NCBI GenBank assembly: GCA_026225255.1
Contig: JAMFSJ010000065.1
Location: 1-55,323, forward strand
DNA: 55,323 nucleotides
Direction of reading: 5' to 3'
Origin: Methylacidimicrobium fagopyrum
Lineage (GTDB): Bacteria; Verrucomicrobiota; Verrucomicrobiia; Limisphaerales; UBA11358
Below, piece after piece: positions 7,887-16,764 of this stretch. Positions within the stretch are counted from its first letter, which is position 1. Every line of letters starts with the position of its first letter. The notes under the pieces are model-generated. The model saw only the letters and a program-made list of their open reading frames with translations. It did not search any database and was not told the origin of the DNA. The translations under genes were made by a program, and so were the position numbers.

Positions 7887-8947
7887 GTTTCAACAAGTTT
7901 ACGGCTTTTTTCAGGCAAATTGCCGGTGGCATCCGTCGGCCAACCGACGAGAAAGGCGCGGTCGCCCCGCGCTAATAATAGCACCTGACGTTCCAAGTTT
8001 TGGCCCGTGAGATGCAGAAGCGGTCCGGCCCCGAGCCGTTCGCCGAGGCGGAGGGCGATGTCGTTGGCGCGTTGCGTCCAATGCGTGAGGGACGCGATGC
8101 TTTGCGTGCCGATGGCTTCGGGTTCGCCTTTGGTGCCAGCGGTCGGCACGGAAATGACGAACTCCGCGCCTTCGCGGGTGAGCTGGGATAATTTCCAAAT
8201 TGTCTTGCGATGACTTTGCGCTTCAATGACTTCCGGCTCAGTGGGCGCGGTATTTTCGTCCATGGATTGCGCGGATTCGAGTAATAATGCGTTCACGGGT
8301 TTAGTGATGGTGCGGGGGCGATTAGGTTCCGCCGGCAAATTTTCGAACGTGCCCATGCGCCAGGCGAGCAGGCGTTGGAAGGCCACTTCGCCCTGCGCCC
8401 CCTCGGTTTCAGCGTCAATCAAATCACCGTCTTGAATCCACAATTTGGCCACCAACGGCCCGCGCGTGATGCGCAAGACGGTGGAGCTGCGCGAAAGACA
8501 TTCCATCTGGATGATGTCCATCAGGCTTTTGCTCTGAATGCCTCGAAATCCGGATTGAGTGTCACGTCCGAGCAAGGATTCGAGACACTCATTGAACAAT
8601 TTTGAATTACGCTGCATCTCGGACTTAAGCCAGAACAAGTCTACGCCCAGCGCGTAAGAACGGGAGCGAAACTCTTCGTCTTCCATTCCGCTCAACACCA
8701 CGGTGCGCAGTTCGGGAAAGCGTCGGCGAACGATGGAAATCATCTGCAAACCATCAATGCGCGGCATCTTTAAGTCGCAGACTAACAAGCGGATAGACTC
8801 GGTTTCCAGCAATGCCAGCGCGCGCCGGGCGGTGCTGGCGGTAATGATTTCCGGCTTGCTCGGCAGCGCGGCGGTGAGCATTTCGCGGCACAATGCCAAC
8901 CAGTCGTTGTCATCGTCCAACAGTAAAATTTTATGGCGTTTTTCCAT
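7874..8947 (-). CDS. Response regulator: REC, PATAN (DUF4388) and a roadblock-like C-terminal domain
   Basis: 357 residues from the ATG at 8947. An upstream in-frame Met at 8974 is less likely because REC domains start close to KRHKILLLDDD. The receiver domain has acidic residues DDD 11-13, phospho-acceptor Asp58 (VCDLKMPRIDG), Ser in VVLSGMED and Lys108. Residues about 135-235 form a PATAN/DUF4388 domain (SLMDIIQMECLSRSS, GDLIDAETEG, AFQRLLAWRMGTFENLP). The last hundred residues (GAEFVISV, a long helix, ERQVLLLARGDRAFLVGWP) follow the roadblock strand-helix-strand order. It heads a four-gene operon divergent from the MglA operon. A second REC-PATAN protein lies at 41039-42331. Confidence 0.85.
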   Translation of the reverse strand: MEKRHKILLLDDDNDWLALCREMLTAALPSKPEIITASTARRALALLETESIRLLVCDLKMPRIDGLQMISIVRRRFPELRTVVLSGMEDEEFRSRSYALGVDLFWLKSEMQRNSKLFNECLESLLGRDTQSGFRGIQSKSLMDIIQMECLSRSSTVLRITRGPLVAKLWIQDGDLIDAETEGAQGEVAFQRLLAWRMGTFENLPAEPNRPRTITKPVNALLLESAQSMDENTAPTEPEVIEAQSHRKTIWKLSQLTREGAEFVISVPTAGTKGEPEAIGTQSIASLTHWTQRANDIALRLGERLGAGPLLHLTGQNLERQVLLLARGDRAFLVGWPTDATGNLPEKSRKLVETWGS

Positions 8948-9251
8948 TTTGTTTTGCCCGTCGCCGGCTTTCACCGGTCAAACGCAAAAGCAATTAACCA
9001 GCAACCATTAGCAATCCGCGTTCCTACCGTTAATTTTTTTACACCGTAATTGAGACAAAGCCTTCCTATCCAGTCCTACCGCAGGACAATGATGGCTGAA
9101 TTATGGGCTGAATAAATCGCTGGATTGTTGGTAAACGTGCCTTATTCGAATCCATTTATCCACTAATTCATCAATCTAACCCGGCTTTTTTAAGGCTGGC
9201 GCGGATATTGCTTAAACCCTTCCAGCATCGGGAATACCGACGCAAAAAATC
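8948..9251. promoter_or_regulatory. Divergent promoter region between the two MglA-linked operons
   Basis: These 304 bases separate the response-regulator operon (minus) from the 632-residue roadblock gene (plus). No gene, repeat or strong hairpin is seen, and the stretch is A+T-richer than its flanks, as expected for promoters. I could not assign -35/-10 boxes reliably. Confidence 0.45.
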
Positions 9252-11150
9252 ATGGCTAATAACATGAAAACTAAATTCACCGGCTTGTTCCGCAACTTGT
9301 TTGGTCGCAGCGAACCGACTTCGCCGCTGAAGCCTGAACCGGTTTCGATAGCGGCCGCAAGTCCCGCGCCCACGCCCACGCCGGTCGTCCCGCCCGCCGC
9401 TCGTTTTCCGCAAGCCGCGCCCGGTCCGGCGTCCCATTACCCGACCACTTACACCGCGCCGCTAGCGCCGCAAGTGAATGATGGTGAACATCTTGAGATT
9501 CCGCTCATCGCAATTATTAATGCATTGCCGATGGATTTGAAGGCAAAAATGATGCAGGCGCCGGTCGCCGGTCAAACGGTTCCCTTGCACGTTGAAGCGG
9601 TGATCGCACAGCTCGCGTTTGGCGCGGTCAAAATTACCTACGGCGAGTTGCGTCGTCTGGCACCCGGCACGTTTGTGAATGGCGATAGTGTTTATGACAG
9701 CCGCCCGGTCAGCGTGCCGTTGAATGAAATTTTGATGCGCATCAATCCGGCGTTGCTCGCCCGCCGTCCGGCCGCGCAAAAAATTGCCGTTGCTGAAGAA
9801 ATTTCCGGCCCGTTCGGTGGCCACGGACGCGGAGTCGCCTTTACCGCTAATCCGATTAAAGCGCCCGCGCCATCGGCAGCGCCCGCGTCCCGTGCTTATA
9901 CACCTGCACCGCCAACGCCGCCGACGCGTGAATATAAACCCGTTACGCCCGTTAGTTTTACGCCGCCCGCCTCGCCGGTGACGCCACCGCCCGCACCTGC
10001 GCCCGCGCCGCCATCGCCGCTCCTGCCGCCCTCCGAACCCATCGCTTTTAATCTGCGTTCAACCACGCCGATGGTCGCGCCGAATTCATTTGCCGAGCCG
10101 TCCAAACCGACGAGTAACGGCAGTTATTCCAATGGTTCAAATGGTAACAGCAGTCCCACGCTGCCGCCTTTCAAATTTACTGCTGCGCCGGTTCCTCCGT
10201 CGCCGACTTTCGAGCCCCCGATGGCGGCGCAGCCAACGCTTGCCATTTCCCTCCGTGATCTGGCGGAGAACTGGCCGGATGAAATCAAACGCGAAATTGT
10301 CCAAAACGGACTCACCAACGCCAGCCTGCCGTTGCCGATGGCGCTCGTGGAACCGGGCATGAAGCGCGGTCGTGTGACCATGACCTGGCGCGAATTGCGC
10401 AGCCTTATCCAGCCGCAATCGTCCGTTTCGTTGAGCGATGATTTGGGCTTGGAATTGCCGCTAAAAGTTTTGGCCCCGGCCTTTTTGATCGCGCAGAAAA
10501 GTTTGGCTCCGCTGCGCTCCAAAGTCGCGGTGTCCGCCGAAATCCCGAATCTATTTTTTGGTTTTCCGCAACCGGAACCTGTTGCGCCGGTCGCTTTTAC
10601 GCCCGCGCCGCTGCCGCTAAGTCTGGCGCCTCAAGAGCCGGTTTCCACTTCGGCAGCGACCATCCGCACGTTGGCGGCGCCAACGACCCCAAAACCGAGC
10701 GACACTAATTTATTTGCCTTCAATGCGGACGGTTCGGCGGCAAGCGGTGAATCGAGTTTATTCCGTCGCACGCCGGCGCCGAAGACCGATTTTGCCACGC
10801 GTCAGGCGCAGCCGAAAGACGTCATCGCGAGCGCATTGGCATTGCCCGGCGTGGCGGGTGCGGTGGTCGCGCTGGCGGATGGTTTGCGCGTGGCGGGTGT
10901 CGTTCCGGTCGATGTGAACGCCGATGCAGTATCGGCGTTTTTGCCGCAAATTTTTGAACGCATCAGCCAAAGCACGCGCGAATTGCGGATGGGCGCATTG
11001 AACAATGTCAGTTTCACGGTCGGCAATGTGCCGTGGAAAATTTTCCGCGTGAACTCGGTTTACTTCGCGGCGTTCGGTCGCGCGGGTGAAGCGTTGCCCA
11101 AAGCGCAACTTGCCGCGCTCGCCGCTGGATTAGATCACAAACAAAAATAA
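9252..11150 (+). CDS. Pro-rich protein with two repeated domains and a C-terminal roadblock-like domain
   Basis: A 632-residue cytoplasmic-type protein with no signal peptide. After a basic start and a Pro/Ala-rich stretch, residues about 80-190 form a domain (LEIPLIAIINALP, AVKITYGELRRLAP, VPLNEILMRINPALLARR). A related domain occupies about 328-437 (LAISLRDLAENWP, GRVTMTWRELRSLIQP, ELPLKVLAPAFLIAQK). A 130-residue Pro/Ser/Asn linker joins them. Residues about 519-632 read as a roadblock/LC7 domain (PGVAGAVVALADGLRVAG, helix, LNNVSFTVGNVPWKIFRV). The next gene is the MglA GTPase, 5 bases downstream. A scaffold or GTPase-activating role is inferred. The repeated domain is not one I can name. 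Confidence 0.75.
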   Translation: MANNMKTKFTGLFRNLFGRSEPTSPLKPEPVSIAAASPAPTPTPVVPPAARFPQAAPGPASHYPTTYTAPLAPQVNDGEHLEIPLIAIINALPMDLKAKMMQAPVAGQTVPLHVEAVIAQLAFGAVKITYGELRRLAPGTFVNGDSVYDSRPVSVPLNEILMRINPALLARRPAAQKIAVAEEISGPFGGHGRGVAFTANPIKAPAPSAAPASRAYTPAPPTPPTREYKPVTPVSFTPPASPVTPPPAPAPAPPSPLLPPSEPIAFNLRSTTPMVAPNSFAEPSKPTSNGSYSNGSNGNSSPTLPPFKFTAAPVPPSPTFEPPMAAQPTLAISLRDLAENWPDEIKREIVQNGLTNASLPLPMALVEPGMKRGRVTMTWRELRSLIQPQSSVSLSDDLGLELPLKVLAPAFLIAQKSLAPLRSKVAVSAEIPNLFFGFPQPEPVAPVAFTPAPLPLSLAPQEPVSTSAATIRTLAAPTTPKPSDTNLFAFNADGSAASGESSLFRRTPAPKTDFATRQAQPKDVIASALALPGVAGAVVALADGLRVAGVVPVDVNADAVSAFLPQIFERISQSTRELRMGALNNVSFTVGNVPWKIFRVNSVYFAAFGRAGEALPKAQLAALAAGLDHKQK

Positions 11151-11155
11151 AATTT

Positions 11156-11770
11156 ATGGCCATCATCAACCAAGCAACGAAAGAGCTGCAGGTTAAAATC
11201 GTTTACTACGGCCCGGCGATGGGCGGCAAGACGACGAATCTCGTGCAGGTTCACGACCACGTCCAAACCAACGCCGGCAACAAAGGCAAACTCGTTTCGC
11301 TCGCGACGAGTTCCGACCGCACGTTGTTCTTCGACTTTCTGCCGATCGAGGCGATGACGATCAAAGGTTTCAAAACGAAGTTCCAACTCTACACCGTGCC
11401 CGGCCAAGTGATTTACAACACCACGCGGCAATTGGTTTTGCGCGGCGTGGACGGCATTGTGTTTGTGGCCGATTCACAATTTGAAAAGATGCCGGAGAAC
11501 GTGGAAAGTTTTCAAAATTTGGTGGATAATTTAGCCGCACAAAAGTTGAACCTTTCCGAGATTCCTTACGTCTTGCAATACAACAAACGCGATTTACCCA
11601 ACGCGGCACCGATGGAATACATGGATTTTCTCCTGAACAACCGCGAGGTGCAAGTGCCCTCGTTCGGCGGCACGGCGCATAAATGCGAAGGCGTCTTTGA
11701 GAGCTTGAACATGATCACGCGGATGTTGCTGCAAAAATTCATCAGTCAATCCACGCCGCAATACGCATGA
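11156..11770 (+). CDS. mglA: MglA-type small Ras-like GTPase
   Basis: 204 residues, the usual size for bacterial MglA. The P-loop GPAMGGKTT (residues 19-27) fits the MglA pattern. Switch II reads TVPGQVIYN, with Pro-Gly-Gln instead of Asp-x-x-Gly, and NKRDL gives base specificity. In Myxococcus, MglA sets the leading pole for gliding and type IV pilus motility, and MglB is its GAP. Here it sits between a long roadblock protein and an MglB-like gene, with gaps of 5 and 1 bases, in one operon. GTPase identity is firm. A motility or polarity role is inferred from family and context. Confidence 0.93.
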   Translation: MAIINQATKELQVKIVYYGPAMGGKTTNLVQVHDHVQTNAGNKGKLVSLATSSDRTLFFDFLPIEAMTIKGFKTKFQLYTVPGQVIYNTTRQLVLRGVDGIVFVADSQFEKMPENVESFQNLVDNLAAQKLNLSEIPYVLQYNKRDLPNAAPMEYMDFLLNNREVQVPSFGGTAHKCEGVFESLNMITRMLLQKFISQSTPQYA

Positions 11771-11771
11771 C

Positions 11772-12248
11772 ATGGCTACTCTGCCCCAACTTATCGAGGA
11801 AGACATCCGGCGGGTGGATGAAGCGCTCGCGGAATTTATCCATCAGGCCGACGCCATCGGGGCGTTGGTGATTGATAAAGGTGGTTTTCTCATCACGCAC
11901 CAAGGCGACACGGGCGAAGTGGATTTGACCACGCTCGGCGCACTCGCGTCCGGCGCGTTCATGGCCAGCCAGACGATCGCCGGTTTGGTGAACGAAAAGA
12001 ATTTCAACAGCACGTATCAGCAAGGCGAAAAATTCAGTCTCTACATTCTGGAGATCGATGAGAATTGTCTGCTCGCCATTATTTTCGCCTCGCAAGCCGG
12101 ACTCGGCGTGGTGAAATATTACAGTGCCGCCGTGGCCAAACGCATCGCCGAACAATTGGCGGTCGCGCAAGCCCGCAATCCCGAAGGCGGCTACGATCTC
12201 TCCGTGCTGAACCTCGCCGATCCGCAGGAATTATTTCGCAAGAAATAA
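11772..12248 (+). CDS. mglB: MglB-like roadblock/LC7 protein
   Basis: 158 residues. It shows the N-terminal helix (LPQLIEEDIRRVDEALAEF), strands GALVIDKGGFLITHQGD, the long helix (LGALASGAFMASQTIAGLV), strands KFSLYILEIDENCLLAIIF and a C-terminal helix, which is the full roadblock order. MglB dimers act as GTPase-activating proteins for MglA. The gene follows mglA after one base, so the pair is co-translated. A C-terminal extension of about 25 residues (ARNPEGGYDLSVLNLADPQ) could carry a binding motif. Activity toward this MglA is inferred. Confidence 0.87.
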   Translation: MATLPQLIEEDIRRVDEALAEFIHQADAIGALVIDKGGFLITHQGDTGEVDLTTLGALASGAFMASQTIAGLVNEKNFNSTYQQGEKFSLYILEIDENCLLAIIFASQAGLGVVKYYSAAVAKRIAEQLAVAQARNPEGGYDLSVLNLADPQELFRKK

Positions 12249-12455
12249 AGGGAGCGGCGGGCGTTCCGTCGGCCGCCAGCCATTCATCCGGCAAGCCGGC
12301 GTTTTGTTTTATCCGCATCCACCCGGAGTTGATTTTTTCTTTATGTCGGGGCGTTGAATTCCATTTCGAGGACGACGCCCAGAACGCTTGTCATCGCCAA
12401 GTTCCGCGCTTGCGTAAAACCGCGTTTGGAATTTATACTCGCCTTCCAAAATTTT

Positions 12456-13451
12456 ATGAGCAAAGCACCCATTCGCGTAGCGATCACCGGCGCGGCCGGC
12501 CAGATTGGATATTCACTCTTGTTCCGCATCGCCTCTGGCGCGGCGTTCGGTCCGGATCAACCGGTCATTCTCCACCTCTTGGAACGGGCCGATGAAAAAG
12601 CTCTCGCCGCGCTTCAAGGCGTGTGCATGGAGTTGGATGACTGCGCGTTTCCATTGCTGAAAGGCCTCGTGCCGACCTCGAATCCGGACGAAGCTTTCAA
12701 GGGCGTGAACTGGGCGTTGCTGGTGGGCGCGCAACCGCGCGGTCCCGGCATGGAACGCAAAGATTTATTGTCCGCCAACGGCAAAATTTTCACCGGCCAA
12801 GGCAACGCGATTGCCAAGAATGCTGCGAGCGACATCCGCGTGCTCGTGGTCGGCAATCCGTGCAACACCAATTCACTCATCGCCGCGAACAACGCGCCCG
12901 GTGTGCCGAAAGAACGTTTCTTTGCGATGACTGCGCTTGATGAAAATCGCGCCAAATCGCAACTCGCGAAAAAAGCCGGCGTGGACATCACTGCCGTTTC
13001 CAATCTCGCCATCTGGGGCAACCACAGTGCCACAATGTATCCGGATTTCTTCAACGCGAAAATTTCCGGTCAACCTGTCAGCAGCGCCATCACGGACGAA
13101 GCGTGGCTCAAGGGCGAGTTCATCACCACGGTGCAACAACGCGGCGCAGCCATCATCAAAGCCCGTGGTTTGAGCAGCGCGGCCAGTGCCGCGAATGCCG
13201 CCGTGGACACCGTCCGCAAGCTCGTGACGCCCACTGCGCCCGGCGACTGGTTCAGCGTGGCCGTGCATTCCGACGGCAGCTACGGCATCGAAAAAGGTTT
13301 GATCTTCAGCTATCCGATCCGCAGCAATGGTAAAGATTTTGAGATCGTCCAAAACGTGCCGCTGAATGATTTCAGCAAAGCGAAAATCGCCGCGACGGAA
13401 AATGAATTGAAGGAAGAAAAAGGTTTGGTCGCCGATTTGTTGGGGAAATAA
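12456..13451 (+). CDS. mdh: Malate dehydrogenase
   Basis: 331 residues from ATG 12456. A longer frame to 12354 adds 34 unlikely residues. It oxidises malate to oxaloacetate with NAD in the TCA cycle. Motifs are the dinucleotide-binding GAAGQIGY near the N-terminus, [15 protein letters not shown] (substrate Arg loop), VGNPCNTN and [12 protein letters not shown] with the catalytic His. The sequence belongs to the cytosolic-type/group 2 malate dehydrogenases. A 207-base gap separates it from mglB, so it is probably transcribed on its own. A terminator follows. Confidence 0.95.
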   Translation: MSKAPIRVAITGAAGQIGYSLLFRIASGAAFGPDQPVILHLLERADEKALAALQGVCMELDDCAFPLLKGLVPTSNPDEAFKGVNWALLVGAQPRGPGMERKDLLSANGKIFTGQGNAIAKNAASDIRVLVVGNPCNTNSLIAANNAPGVPKERFFAMTALDENRAKSQLAKKAGVDITAVSNLAIWGNHSATMYPDFFNAKISGQPVSSAITDEAWLKGEFITTVQQRGAAIIKARGLSSAASAANAAVDTVRKLVTPTAPGDWFSVAVHSDGSYGIEKGLIFSYPIRSNGKDFEIVQNVPLNDFSKAKIAATENELKEEKGLVADLLGK

Positions 13452-13467
13452 AAACCATTTCAACACG

Positions 13468-13500
13468 CAGCCGCAGCCTTCGGGTTGCGGCTGTTTGCTT
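13468..13500 (+). terminator. Probable Rho-independent terminator after mdh
   Basis: An 11-bp stem (13468-13478 with 13483-13493, one G-T pair) closes a TTCG tetraloop and is followed by TTTGCTTTT. It lies 16 bases after the mdh stop. Confidence 0.8.
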
Positions 13501-13570
13501 TTAGCAAACCCACTCGCGGCTGCGGACAACGCGAATTGACATTCCTCGTCGAAAGATTACAGTCAGGTGT

Positions 13571-13801
13571 ATGACACTTCTGCAAACGCGCGTTGACGAC
13601 AAAATCGCCCGGCAGTTTGAAAAAGCCGCCCGCGACCGAGGCGAGACTATTTATTCGTTCCTGCAAAGAGTCGTCGCGGAAGCCGCAACCGCGACCGAGC
13701 CGGAGACTTGGGATAATCACTGGAAAAAGAGTAAAGCCTTGCATTTGAAACCCGCGCGCAAAACGGTAGCTGAACTGCGCGAAGAATCCGGTGAACGATG
13801 A
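13571..13801 (+). CDS. VapB-like antitoxin with a ribbon-helix-helix-type N-terminus
   Basis: 76 residues. The N-terminal strand TLLQTRVDDKIARQFEKAAR followed by GETIYSFLQRVVAEAA has the strand-helix-helix pattern of CopG/Arc-type DNA-binding antitoxins. The C-terminal half (WDNHWKKSKALHLKPARK) would wrap the toxin. Its stop overlaps the toxin start in an ATGA (13798-13801), the classic coupling of type II pairs. The identity rests on the pattern and on the downstream PIN protein. Confidence 0.75.
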   Translation: MTLLQTRVDDKIARQFEKAARDRGETIYSFLQRVVAEAATATEPETWDNHWKKSKALHLKPARKTVAELREESGER

Positions 13802-14256
13802 TTTGCGCCGACACCAGTTTCATCGCGTCAGCCTATGGTTTAGATGCCAACACGGCGTTGGCGCAAAAATTCATTGAAGCCAATCATCCCTGCCTGCCAC
13901 TGGTTTTTCTGCACTGGCCGGAATTGGCCAAAGCCTTTTGGACGGGCCACCCGGAAAATGCGGAAAAACTTTGGGACTGGGTCAAAGAAGATTTGGCGGG
14001 CGGCAAAAAACTTTATCCGCTGAAACTGGAAGCCGATCTCGTTGCGAAGCGCGCTGCCGGATTGATCATCAACTTTTGTCCGCGCTGGAAAAAACTCCGT
14101 TCGCTGGACGCTTTGCACGTTGCCGCCGCGGTGTCAGGCAATTTCAAAACCTTCGTCTCATTCGACATTCGCAGTTATCAACGCGTTCTGGCGGCAACGC
14201 AAAAACTTAAGGTTTGGCCGCCACTCACCATCGAAGAGAACCAGTTTTTGAAATGA
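13798..14256 (+). CDS. vapC: VapC-like PIN-domain toxin
   Basis: A 152-residue PIN-domain ribonuclease. The acidic metal-binding residues are in place: Asp4 in ICADTSFIA, Glu42 in WPELAKAF, Asp104 in RSLDALHVAAA and Asp123 in FVSFD. VapC toxins cleave tRNA or rRNA when the antitoxin is degraded, and the target here cannot be read from sequence. It is translationally coupled to the upstream antitoxin. The pair sits between mdh and ubiD with no visible mobile element. Confidence 0.88.
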   Translation: MICADTSFIASAYGLDANTALAQKFIEANHPCLPLVFLHWPELAKAFWTGHPENAEKLWDWVKEDLAGGKKLYPLKLEADLVAKRAAGLIINFCPRWKKLRSLDALHVAAAVSGNFKTFVSFDIRSYQRVLAATQKLKVWPPLTIEENQFLK

Positions 14257-14363
14257 TTTCGTGCGCAGCCCGCATAAACACGGAAGAATTAAACCGGTTG
14301 TCAAATACCAGATGATTTCCTGCAATTGCCCGCCGCAGTTTTTTCAGTTAGCTTCGCCCGCGT

Positions 14364-15893
14364 ATGGCTTTTGATTCATTCCGCGATTTCGTCAACGCCC
14401 TCGATAAAGCTGGCGAACTCAAACGCATTTCCCAACCCGTCGCCACCGAACTCGAAATCACCGAGATCGCCGACCGCGAAATGAAATTGCCCGGCGGCGG
14501 CAAGGCGTTGCTGTTCGAGAAACCGACCGTCAACGGCGTGGTCTCGCCGTTTCCTGTGGCCATCAATACGCTGGGTTCCTATAAACGCATGGCTATGAGC
14601 ATGGGCGCGGAATCGGTCGAGGAAGTCGCGAACGAACTCGGCGCGTTGATGAAAGCCAAGCCGCCGACGAGTTTTAAGGAAGCGATCAAACTGCTCGGCC
14701 TTGCGCTGGATTTGCGTCATGCGAAACCGAAGATGGTGAAGAGTGGTTCGTGCAAGGACGTGATTCATTTAGTTGAAGATTCCAAGTTGAAGGGTGAAAG
14801 TTGGCCGAAAGCGCCCGATGTCAATCAACCTTCAACTTTCAACCTGCAACCTCCAACGTTGGCCAACTTACCCATTTTACGTTGCTGGCCGCTGGATGGC
14901 GGGCGGTTCATCACGTTGCCGTGCGTCGTCACGAAAGATCCCGATACCGGCGAACGCAATGTCGGCATGTATCGCATCCAGATTTACGACGACAAAACGA
15001 CCGGCATGCATTGGCAGTTGCAGAAGGTCGGTGCGCGCCACGGCCGTCGTTACTACGAAACCGGCACGCGCATGCCCGTTAGCATTTTCATCGGCGGCGA
15101 CCCGATGTATCCCTTCGCCGCGACCGCACCGTTACCGGACGGGTTGGATGAATTTCTATTGGCAGGTTATCTCCGCAAAAAATCCGTCGAACTCGTGAAG
15201 TGCGAGACGAATGATTTGGAAGTGCCGGCCAACGCCGATTTCGTGATCGAAGGTTACGTGGATCCGACCGAGCCGTTGCGCGAGGAAGGCCCGTTTGGTG
15301 ATCATACGGGTTATTACACGTTGCCCGAGCCGTATCCGGTATTTCACGTCACCGCCATAACGCATCGCAAAGACGCGGTTTATCCAGCGACGATCGTCGG
15401 CATTCCGCCGATGGAAGATTTTTATATCGGCGGCGCCTCGGTAAAATTATTTTTGCCGATCTTCAAAATGAATTTCCCCGAGATCGTGGACATCGCGTTG
15501 CCGGCGGAAGGCGTATTTCACAATCTCGTGTTCGTCAGCATCAAGAAAACCTACCCGATGCAGGCCTACAAAATCATGCACGGCCTCTGGGGCATGGGCC
15601 AGATGATGTTCACGAAATACATGGTCATCGTGGACGCCGACGTGAACGTGCACAACACGAGCGAAGTGTTGTTCCATCTCACCGCCAACACCGATCCGCA
15701 ACGCGACAGTATCTTCACCAAAGGCCCGGCGGACGTGCTGGATCACGCGACCAGCGAAGTCGCCAGCGGCACCAAGCTCGGCATCGACGCGACGAAAAAA
15801 CTGCCCGGCGAAGGTTTCAAACGCGCGTGGCCGCCGTTGATCAAGATGGATGAGGCAGTGAAGGCGAAGGTGGAAAAACTTTTTAATCCGTAG
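14364..15893 (+). CDS. UbiD-family prenylated-FMN decarboxylase
   Basis: 509 residues. It has the UbiD pattern: FRDFVNALDKAGELKRI at the start, CWPLDGGRFITLP, GERNVGMYRIQIYD, the Glu/Arg-bearing EGYVDPTEPLREEGPFGDHTG and GIPPMEDFYIG. UbiD enzymes use prenylated FMN made by UbiX. mqnE and mqnA elsewhere in the window show the futalosine route to menaquinone, so it may be the pathway's 1,4-dihydroxy-6-naphthoate carboxy-lyase (MqnL). That is inference, and a UbiD for another substrate is possible. Residues about 137-167 are a repeat-derived insertion. Its 3' end overlaps the convergent AbiEii-like gene by 11 bases. Confidence 0.88.
   Translation: MAFDSFRDFVNALDKAGELKRISQPVATELEITEIADREMKLPGGGKALLFEKPTVNGVVSPFPVAINTLGSYKRMAMSMGAESVEEVANELGALMKAKPPTSFKEAIKLLGLALDLRHAKPKMVKSGSCKDVIHLVEDSKLKGESWPKAPDVNQPSTFNLQPPTLANLPILRCWPLDGGRFITLPCVVTKDPDTGERNVGMYRIQIYDDKTTGMHWQLQKVGARHGRRYYETGTRMPVSIFIGGDPMYPFAATAPLPDGLDEFLLAGYLRKKSVELVKCETNDLEVPANADFVIEGYVDPTEPLREEGPFGDHTGYYTLPEPYPVFHVTAITHRKDAVYPATIVGIPPMEDFYIGGASVKLFLPIFKMNFPEIVDIALPAEGVFHNLVFVSIKKTYPMQAYKIMHGLWGMGQMMFTKYMVIVDADVNVHNTSEVLFHLTANTDPQRDSIFTKGPADVLDHATSEVASGTKLGIDATKKLPGEGFKRAWPPLIKMDEAVKAKVEKLFNP
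14771..14864. repeat. Heptamer-based inverted repeat inserted in frame in the ubiD-like gene
   Basis: The left part is in 7-base steps (AGTTGAA at 14771 and 14785, GGGTGAA at 14792, AGTTGGC at 14799). The right part is the complementary set (TTCAACT 14831, TTCAACC 14838, TGCAACC 14845, TCCAACG 14852). Together they form a long imperfect hairpin. The tract encodes SKLKGESWPKAPDVNQPSTF and NLQPPTL, between HLVED and ANLPILRCWP, where the family has a short join. Confidence 0.8.
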
Positions 15894-16764
15894 CAGGTAT
15901 GGCCTCGCGCAGTAAGCGAGCAGCGTCCACCATGTCTTGCTGGATTTGCAGACGACGAAAACGGATGTCTTCCGCTTCGCCCGGCGTGGCTTGCCCCAAA
16001 ACAAAACTAGCGGCGCGAATGGGAGCAGAAGATTGTTCGTCGCGGAAATGTTGGTTGAGACAGGCGACGGCATCAGGACAAGCGGGATTGCCAGCGCGGA
16101 CTTCCTCGCCAAACGCAGTGGCGGCAGCCTTTGTGCCGCGATCGTAATGGAGCAAGGTGTAGAGAATATCGAAAACATCTTTGGGTGCTTGCCGATGGGC
16201 AAAGGCGCGGAGTTTCATTGCCAGGAACGGACCGACTTCGCAAACGCGGATAGTGGCGGATTGCGGTTGCCCAGTCAGATCGTTGCCCGTGATTTTCGTC
16301 AATCTCGAGATTTTCAAAGCACGATCAATCCCGGGAAAGATGCTCGCAATGATATCATCGACCGAAGCCGAGCCATGCGTGTTGGGCGGCATATCGGTCA
16401 GAAAATCAATCGGCACAGGAAATTGTCCAACTTGTTTTTCATATCGGATCAATCCCTCCGCGCTTTTGGACTGGCGAAATTGCGCATCCGCCAGAGTCAT
16501 TTTCAAACTCGACATTCCGCCCGCCGAAGCACCCAACGCAATTCCCAAGTCAGCATCCATGGTAACCGGTCTGGGGAGGTCGCGAGCAGACGCAACATCC
16601 CCGCAGATATATCGGGGGACTAAACCACCGACCAATACAAGATCATCATGCCACGGTTCGAGAATCGGCCAGATGGTCAGTAGTGCTCCTTCTGAGACAT
16701 CCATTCTCTGTGGATTATATTCGCTGTAGGTTTCGTATTTCACGGACGGCAGAATCCTTCCCAA
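15883..16764 (-). CDS. AbiEii-like nucleotidyltransferase toxin
   Basis: 293 residues with the minimal nucleotidyltransferase signature: LVLVGGLVPRYICG (residues 42-55) and the metal-binding pair in TMDADLGIAL (Asp70, Asp72). The helical C-terminal half (FLAMKLRAFAHRQAPKDVFD) holds the Lys and Asp found after the core in AbiEii/AbiGii proteins. These toxins modify tRNA ends or other RNA and give abortive phage infection in type IV pairs. The start overlaps the upstream antitoxin gene by 25 bases. An alternative Met at 16704 also gives an intact domain. The call as a phage-defence toxin is by family and pairing. Confidence 0.75.
   Translation of the reverse strand: MGRILPSVKYETYSEYNPQRMDVSEGALLTIWPILEPWHDDLVLVGGLVPRYICGDVASARDLPRPVTMDADLGIALGASAGGMSSLKMTLADAQFRQSKSAEGLIRYEKQVGQFPVPIDFLTDMPPNTHGSASVDDIIASIFPGIDRALKISRLTKITGNDLTGQPQSATIRVCEVGPFLAMKLRAFAHRQAPKDVFDILYTLLHYDRGTKAAATAFGEEVRAGNPACPDAVACLNQHFRDEQSSAPIRAASFVLGQATPGEAEDIRFRRLQIQQDMVDAARLLREAIPATD

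Noticed and set aside
15447..16202. A minus-strand frame crossing the ubiD/AbiEii boundary
   Set aside because: It overlaps two convincing genes in other frames and has no recognisable features.
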